Part shown: one piece after another, positions 59,828-64,000 of the stretch | Numbering within the stretch: the first letter of the stretch is position 1 | How the letters are laid out: each line of letters starts with the position of its first letter | Source: Albibacterium bauzanense | GTDB lineage: Bacteria > Bacteroidota > Bacteroidia > Sphingobacteriales > Sphingobacteriaceae | NCBI RefSeq assembly: GCF_004339765.1 | Contig: NZ_SMGO01000002.1 | Location: forward strand, 966,001-1,030,000 | Direction: 5' to 3' | DNA: 64,000 bases | Notes under the pieces: generated by a model | Seen by the model: the letters and a program-made list of their open reading frames with translations, nothing else | Told to the model about the DNA's origin: nothing | Database searches by the model: none | Program-made: the position numbers and the translations under genes

Positions 59828-60994
59828 ATGATAGACAGAGTATTTAGCAAATTAAAGGGTGATCGGTGGATATGGATAATTGTAATTATTCTATCTATAT
59901 GGTCCATGCTTGCTGTTTATAGTTCAGTAGGAACCTTGGCTTATAAGAATAGTAAAGGGTCAGAGGTATATCTTATAAAGCACACTTCTATGATCGTTGG
60001 AGGTTTTGCATTGATGTATTTCTCACATTTGCTTGATTATAGATACTATGCCGGAATTTCAAAAATATTAATGATCGTAACCATTCCAATCTTGTTATAT
60101 ACATTGATTTTTGGAGAAACCATTAATGACGCTAATCGTTGGGTTACGATCCCTGTAATCAATCAGACGTTTCAGACCTCGGATTTGGCAAAGTTAGCTT
60201 TGATAACTTTTCTGGCAAGAATGTTAACTCGAAAGCAGGGTAATATCAAGGATGTAAAGAAAAGTTTTATTCCTGTAATGGGTTCTGTTTGTATCATCTT
60301 CGTATTGATTGCATGGGCTAATTTATCGACTGCCTTGATGTTATTTGGTGTGAGTATTCTACTATTAATAATTGGCAGAATTAGTTTAAAGCAAATCGCA
60401 TTGGTTTGTGTGGGAGGAGGATTGCTTCTTTTATTAGTGATTTTTGTGGGTCCTCGAAGAGATACTTATGTTTCGAGGGTTAATACTTACATGAATGGTG
60501 GAGAGGCTGATCCTGATAAATCTTATCAGGCCGATCACTCTAAGATAGCAATTGCTACAGGAGGCTTCTTTGGTAAGGGACCTGGAAATAGTACAGAGAG
60601 AAATGTGCTTCCTCATCCATATTCTGATTTTATTTTTGCAATAATCGTAGAAGAATATGGTGCTTTGGGAGCTATAGTGCTGATTGCCTTATATATCGTT
60701 TTTATGTATCGATGTATAAGGATTGTAACACAAAGCCCGAAGGCATTCGGTGCTTTGCTGGCTGCCGGTTTAGGGTTTAGTTTAACTATACAAGCTTTAG
60801 CAAATATGGCTGTTGCTGTAGGTTTAGGTCCGGTTACAGGGGTTCCGCTCCCATTAGTGAGCATGGGTGGAACTTCTATACTCTTTACGAGTGTTGCTTT
60901 AGGAATTATATTGAGTGTTAGTAGAAATATTGAAGAAGCAAAATTAGAATCTAATAAAAAAGTAGTTGTGGGAGAGATTCCTGCAATGGGTTAA
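59828..60994 (+). CDS. ftsW: Peptidoglycan polymerase FtsW
   Basis: FtsW, a SEDS glycosyltransferase, polymerises lipid II at the septum with FtsI. The 388-residue polytopic protein has about ten membrane helices, the conserved Asp/Gly block with KAEF-like loops, and the segments FQTSDLAKLALITFLARML, KLALITFLA and GLGPVTGVPLPLVSMGGTS near the C-terminus, where the FtsW/RodA signature lies. Its last base overlaps the first base of murG (TAATG). Cytoplasmic tail is short. Confidence 0.95.
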   Translation: MIDRVFSKLKGDRWIWIIVIILSIWSMLAVYSSVGTLAYKNSKGSEVYLIKHTSMIVGGFALMYFSHLLDYRYYAGISKILMIVTIPILLYTLIFGETINDANRWVTIPVINQTFQTSDLAKLALITFLARMLTRKQGNIKDVKKSFIPVMGSVCIIFVLIAWANLSTALMLFGVSILLLIIGRISLKQIALVCVGGGLLLLLVIFVGPRRDTYVSRVNTYMNGGEADPDKSYQADHSKIAIATGGFFGKGPGNSTERNVLPHPYSDFIFAIIVEEYGALGAIVLIALYIVFMYRCIRIVTQSPKAFGALLAAGLGFSLTIQALANMAVAVGLGPVTGVPLPLVSMGGTSILFTSVALGIILSVSRNIEEAKLESNKKVVVGEIPAMG

Positions 60995-62109
60995 TGGTTA
61001 TGAAAACAGGCAAACGAATAGTAATTAGTGGAGGTGGAACAGGCGGACATATCTTTCCGGCTGTATCGATTGCACGTGCTTTACAACGGATTGCGCCTGA
61101 TACTGAGATTTTATTTGTAGGAGCTCAGGGACGTATGGAGATGGAGAAGGTTCCTGCGAGTGGATTTAAAATTATTGGCTTAGATATTCAAGGATTTAAT
61201 AGAAAGTCTTTATTGAAAAATTGGAATTTGCCTTTTAAATTGTTAGGTAGTCTGAGGAAAGCAAATAAAATCTTGAGTGATTTTAAACCGCACGTTGCAG
61301 TTGGTGTAGGGGGGTATGCTTCAGGTCCGCTTCTTTATGCAGCAGGAAATCAGAATATCCCTTATATTATTCAGGAGCAAAATTCATACGCTGGTATCAC
61401 TAATAAAAAATTAAGCAAGAAGGCAAATAAGATATGTGTGGCCTTTGAAAATATGGATAAGTTTTTTCCAGCTAATAAAATACTTTTAACCGGAAATCCG
61501 ATACGCAGGGAGTCTGTTGATATACAAGGAAAGCGAGAAGAGGCCTTGGAGTTTTTTAATTTATCAGCAAAGAGAAAGACTATTTTATTGACTGGAGGAA
61601 GTTTAGGGTCTTTGACTTTAAATAATAGTGCCTTTGGAGCAATCAATAAAATTATTGATCGCGATCTTCAACTAATATGGCAATGTGGTAGTTACTATTA
61701 TGAGCTGTTTAAAAACAAGCTTCTTCAAGGGTCTGAAGATCAAATTAAGTTGTTTCCATTCTTGCAACGCATGGATTTAGCTTATGCTGCAGCTGATGTA
61801 ATTATTTCAAGAGCTGGTGCGGGGACTATAGCTGAATTGTGTGTTGTTGGAAAGCCTGTGGTTTTGGTTCCTTCTCCAAATGTGGCAGAAGATCATCAAA
61901 CTATTAATGCAAGAGCTTTGGCTGATAAAGATGCCGCTGTTGTGGTAACAGATGATAATGCCCAGGAGTTTTTGATAGATGTAGTTATAGAATTGTTGAA
62001 TAACGAAGTGCATTGTACAGATTTAGCTTTGAATATTATGCGAATGGCGATTTATAATGCTGATGAGGTAATAGCAGATGAAGTGTTAAAATTAGCAGAA
62101 CAGAATTGA
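60994..62109 (+). CDS. murG: UDP-N-acetylglucosamine--lipid I transferase MurG
   Basis: MurG adds GlcNAc to lipid I to make lipid II at the inner face of the membrane. The 371-residue GT28-type protein has the N-terminal glycine loop VISGGGTGGHIFPAVSIARAL, GVGGYASGPLLYAA, the QNSYAGITNKKLSKKA segment, the second G-loop LLTGGSLGSLTLN, and the C-terminal nucleotide-sugar site ISRAGAGTIAELCVVGKPVVLVP with EDHQTINA. It starts one base before the ftsW stop ends and overlaps the first in-frame codon of murC. Confidence 0.97.
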   Translation: MVMKTGKRIVISGGGTGGHIFPAVSIARALQRIAPDTEILFVGAQGRMEMEKVPASGFKIIGLDIQGFNRKSLLKNWNLPFKLLGSLRKANKILSDFKPHVAVGVGGYASGPLLYAAGNQNIPYIIQEQNSYAGITNKKLSKKANKICVAFENMDKFFPANKILLTGNPIRRESVDIQGKREEALEFFNLSAKRKTILLTGGSLGSLTLNNSAFGAINKIIDRDLQLIWQCGSYYYELFKNKLLQGSEDQIKLFPFLQRMDLAYAAADVIISRAGAGTIAELCVVGKPVVLVPSPNVAEDHQTINARALADKDAAVVVTDDNAQEFLIDVVIELLNNEVHCTDLALNIMRMAIYNADEVIADEVLKLAEQN

Positions 62110-62111
62110 AA

Positions 62112-63473
62112 ATGAATATCGATCGAATTAAAAATGTTTATCTAATTGGTATTGGTGGTATCGGAATGAGCGGTCTTGCTCGTTATTTTCATCACCTTGG
62201 TTATTTGGTGAATGGTTATGATAAGACAGAGACTCCTTTAACAAGCGAGCTAATTGCTGAGGGAATAAGCATTGTGTTTGAGGATTCAGAAAATCTTATT
62301 CCTGAGATATTTATTAAAAACATTGATGAAACTCTTGTAATTTATACGCCTGCAGTGCCTGCGGATTCGAAGATTGTTCAGGCTTTCAAGAACTCAGGAC
62401 ATGTTCTTCATAAAAGATCGGAAGTTCTGGGCTTTTTAAGCTCTAGTAAATTTACAATTGCAATTGCTGGTACTCATGGTAAAACCACTACTTCTACACT
62501 TGTTGCACATATTCTAAAAGACAGCGGTTTTGATTGCTCGGCATTTCTAGGTGGTATTTCTATTAACTATAATTCGAATGTTCTATTTTCTTCAGGCAAT
62601 ATTATGGTCGTGGAAGCGGACGAATTTGATCGTTCATTTTTAACGCTCCATCCAGATGTTGCTATTGTGACCTCAATGGACGCTGATCATTTAGATATAT
62701 ATGGAGATCACCAACATCTTATTGATTCATTTAAATTATTTATAGATCAAGTTAAAGATGGCGGAACCCGCATAATTTATGATGGCCTGGATCTGCCAGC
62801 TACTTCGTTTTATAGCATTGATAAAAGAACAGATATATATGCATCTAATATCCGAATAATTGAAAGTGAATTTCACTTCGATTACCATCATGGGGAAGAG
62901 ATTATTAAGGACATTCAATTAGGGATTCCAGGCAGGCATAATGTTAGTAATGCAGTAGCAGCAATAGCAGCAGCGAAGGTGTGTGGAGTGCCTGATGAAG
63001 CAATTAAAAATGCTTTGGCTCGCTTTAGAGGCATAAAACGCCGCTTTCAATATATTGTAAAGAATGAGAATGGTATTTACATTGATGATTATGCCCATCA
63101 TCCAAAAGAGTTAGAGGCATGTTTTGAGGCTGTAAAAAGTATTTATCCAGATCGTACATTGACGGTTTTATTTCAACCTCACTTATTCTCAAGAACACGT
63201 GATTTTGCCGACGATTTTGCTAAGGTATTAAGTTCTGATGGAATTGATAAATTAATTCTATTACCTATATATCCGGCAAGAGAAAAACCTATTGAAGGTG
63301 TTTCATCAGAATGGCTGCTTGATAAAATAGATTTGTCTGATAAGGTTTTATTAACGCCTGAAGGTGCTTTGAAATATATTAAAGAAGAGCGTCCTGAACT
63401 AATTCTAACAGTGGGCGCTGGAGATATTGATCGTTTGGTTAAACCTATAAAAGAAATTTTGACTAATGATTAG
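62112..63473 (+). CDS. murC: UDP-N-acetylmuramate--L-alanine ligase
   Basis: MurC adds L-alanine to UDP-MurNAc, the first amino acid of the stem. The 453-residue protein has the N-terminal VYLIGIGGIGMSGLARYFH, the ATP loop AIAGTHGKTTTSTLVAHIL, MVVEADEFDRSFL, the DADHLDIYG block and the C-terminal IDDYAHHPKELEA and LFQPHLFSRTRDF. I use ATG 62112 rather than TTG 62106, which overlaps the murG stop. It overlaps the ftsQ start by 8 bp. Confidence 0.96.
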   Translation: MNIDRIKNVYLIGIGGIGMSGLARYFHHLGYLVNGYDKTETPLTSELIAEGISIVFEDSENLIPEIFIKNIDETLVIYTPAVPADSKIVQAFKNSGHVLHKRSEVLGFLSSSKFTIAIAGTHGKTTTSTLVAHILKDSGFDCSAFLGGISINYNSNVLFSSGNIMVVEADEFDRSFLTLHPDVAIVTSMDADHLDIYGDHQHLIDSFKLFIDQVKDGGTRIIYDGLDLPATSFYSIDKRTDIYASNIRIIESEFHFDYHHGEEIIKDIQLGIPGRHNVSNAVAAIAAAKVCGVPDEAIKNALARFRGIKRRFQYIVKNENGIYIDDYAHHPKELEACFEAVKSIYPDRTLTVLFQPHLFSRTRDFADDFAKVLSSDGIDKLILLPIYPAREKPIEGVSSEWLLDKIDLSDKVLLTPEGALKYIKEERPELILTVGAGDIDRLVKPIKEILTND

Positions 63474-64000
63474 CTGGATAAAAAATATAAGGTGGAGAAG
63501 GGTATTTCTCAGCATTTTATGGTTGGGTTGCTTAAGCGGTTTGATTTTTTTGATGAGCTTTATATCTATTAAGAGTAATAGTTTGGTTTGTAATGACTTG
63601 CGCGTTCTGATTCCTGGGGAGCAGTCTTTTGTTATTCGTGAAGATATTGATCAGTTATTAATGAAGAAACATGGTGAAATTGTAGGTAGAACATTGACAT
63701 CGCTACCTATTCATGAAATTGAGCAAGATTTACAAGCAATACCGTTCATTGAACAGGCTATGGTGAATGTTGATATGAATGGGATGATGACTGTTAATAT
63801 TAAACAAAGAATAGCTGCTTTGCGTGTTATTAATGCACAAGGTGAAGATTTTTATATAGATGAAAATGCAGTGAAGTTCCCATTGTCTAAACACTACGCA
63901 CCTAATGTTTTGGTAGCTAATGGCCATATAGAAGAGAGGTTTGGAGCAAATACTGATAGCGTTCAAACTGCTTTGTTAATGGAATTATTTGAAACAGCTG
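63466..64000 (+). CDS. ftsQ: Cell division protein FtsQ/DivIB (partial)
   Basis: The frame begins at ATG 63466, overlapping the murC end by 8 bp, and is cut by the window edge after 178 codons. It has a short basic N-terminus (MISWIKNIRWRRVFL), one membrane helix (SILWLGCLSGLIFLMSF) and a periplasmic POTRA-like region (LVCNDLRVLIPGEQSFVIREDIDQLL, then IPFIEQAMVNVDMNGMMTVNIKQRIAALRV). This is the normal FtsQ layout and position after murC; FtsQ links the DivIC-FtsL pair to the division complex. Confidence 0.9.
   Translation, partial: MISWIKNIRWRRVFLSILWLGCLSGLIFLMSFISIKSNSLVCNDLRVLIPGEQSFVIREDIDQLLMKKHGEIVGRTLTSLPIHEIEQDLQAIPFIEQAMVNVDMNGMMTVNIKQRIAALRVINAQGEDFYIDENAVKFPLSKHYAPNVLVANGHIEERFGANTDSVQTALLMELFETA

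Overview
This 64 kb window is chromosomal DNA of a Bacteroidota bacterium, most likely of the Sphingobacteriia (Pedobacter/Solitalea-like; the genus is a guess). Reasons: promoter elements of the Bacteroidota type (TAnnTTTG, three of them with a -33 TTG/TTTG at 19-20 bp), a putative porin and a DUF5606 protein typical of the phylum, a dcw cluster with a PASTA-tailed PBP and no murF, a B12-dependent class II ribonucleotide reductase, AT-rich codon use and weak Shine-Dalgarno sequences.

Layout. 1-3 kb: end of the ribosomal/RNA polymerase operon (rpoA tail, rplQ) and dnaK. 3-10.7 kb: mostly minus-strand metabolic genes (sugar nucleotidyltransferase, HerA-like ATPase, M42 peptidase, acyl-CoA carboxylase beta subunit, pruA) with a plus-strand carbonic anhydrase. 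10.8-20.2 kb: lpxK, purine nucleoside phosphorylase, porin, cyclophilin, DUF5606, rlmH, a membrane-anchored MutS-like ATPase, a urea transporter, a repeat-rich spacer and fabG. 20.6-25.8 kb: an accessory island inserted between divIC (ftsB) and eno. 25.8-44 kb: housekeeping genes (eno, carA, rpoN, mscL, rpmH-rnpA-yidD, tsaB, nrdJ, priA, pcm, panB, a DtxR-type regulator, smpB, obgE, adk, tRNA-Arg). 44-49 kb: an alpha/beta hydrolase and a TonB-dependent receptor divergent from a MocR-like regulator. 48.8-51.6 kb: gap, a GNAT acetyltransferase and pgk. 51.8 kb to the end: the dcw cluster mraZ-rsmH-ftsL-ftsI-murE-mraY-murD-ftsW-murG-murC-ftsQ (cut by the window edge), which makes and polymerises lipid II for division.

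The most unusual part is the island at 20.63-25.78 kb. It is bounded by imperfect inverted repeats of about 60 bp. Inside are four long imperfect hairpin sites of shared architecture that resemble integron attC sites. They separate three two-gene units, all on the minus strand. A Bacteroidota-type promoter at 25658-25687 reads into the array, as Pc does in an integron, and no integrase is present. The cargo is a multi-zinc HNH-like protein, a secreted two-repeat protein, a 19-residue tandem-repeat protein, a zinc-ribbon DUF4145 (HEPN-clan) protein, and an overlapping pair coding for a DGQHR/ParB-like protein and a protein with a HEPN-type R-x4-H motif. The last pair is my best candidate for an undescribed defence or toxin-like module.

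Other points: several genes have a TAnnTTTG element only 3-7 nt before the start codon, which implies leaderless mRNAs. The MocR-like regulator lacks the PLP-binding lysine. Three GTGG(G/A) repeats with a 10-bp period before mraZ look like its own operator.
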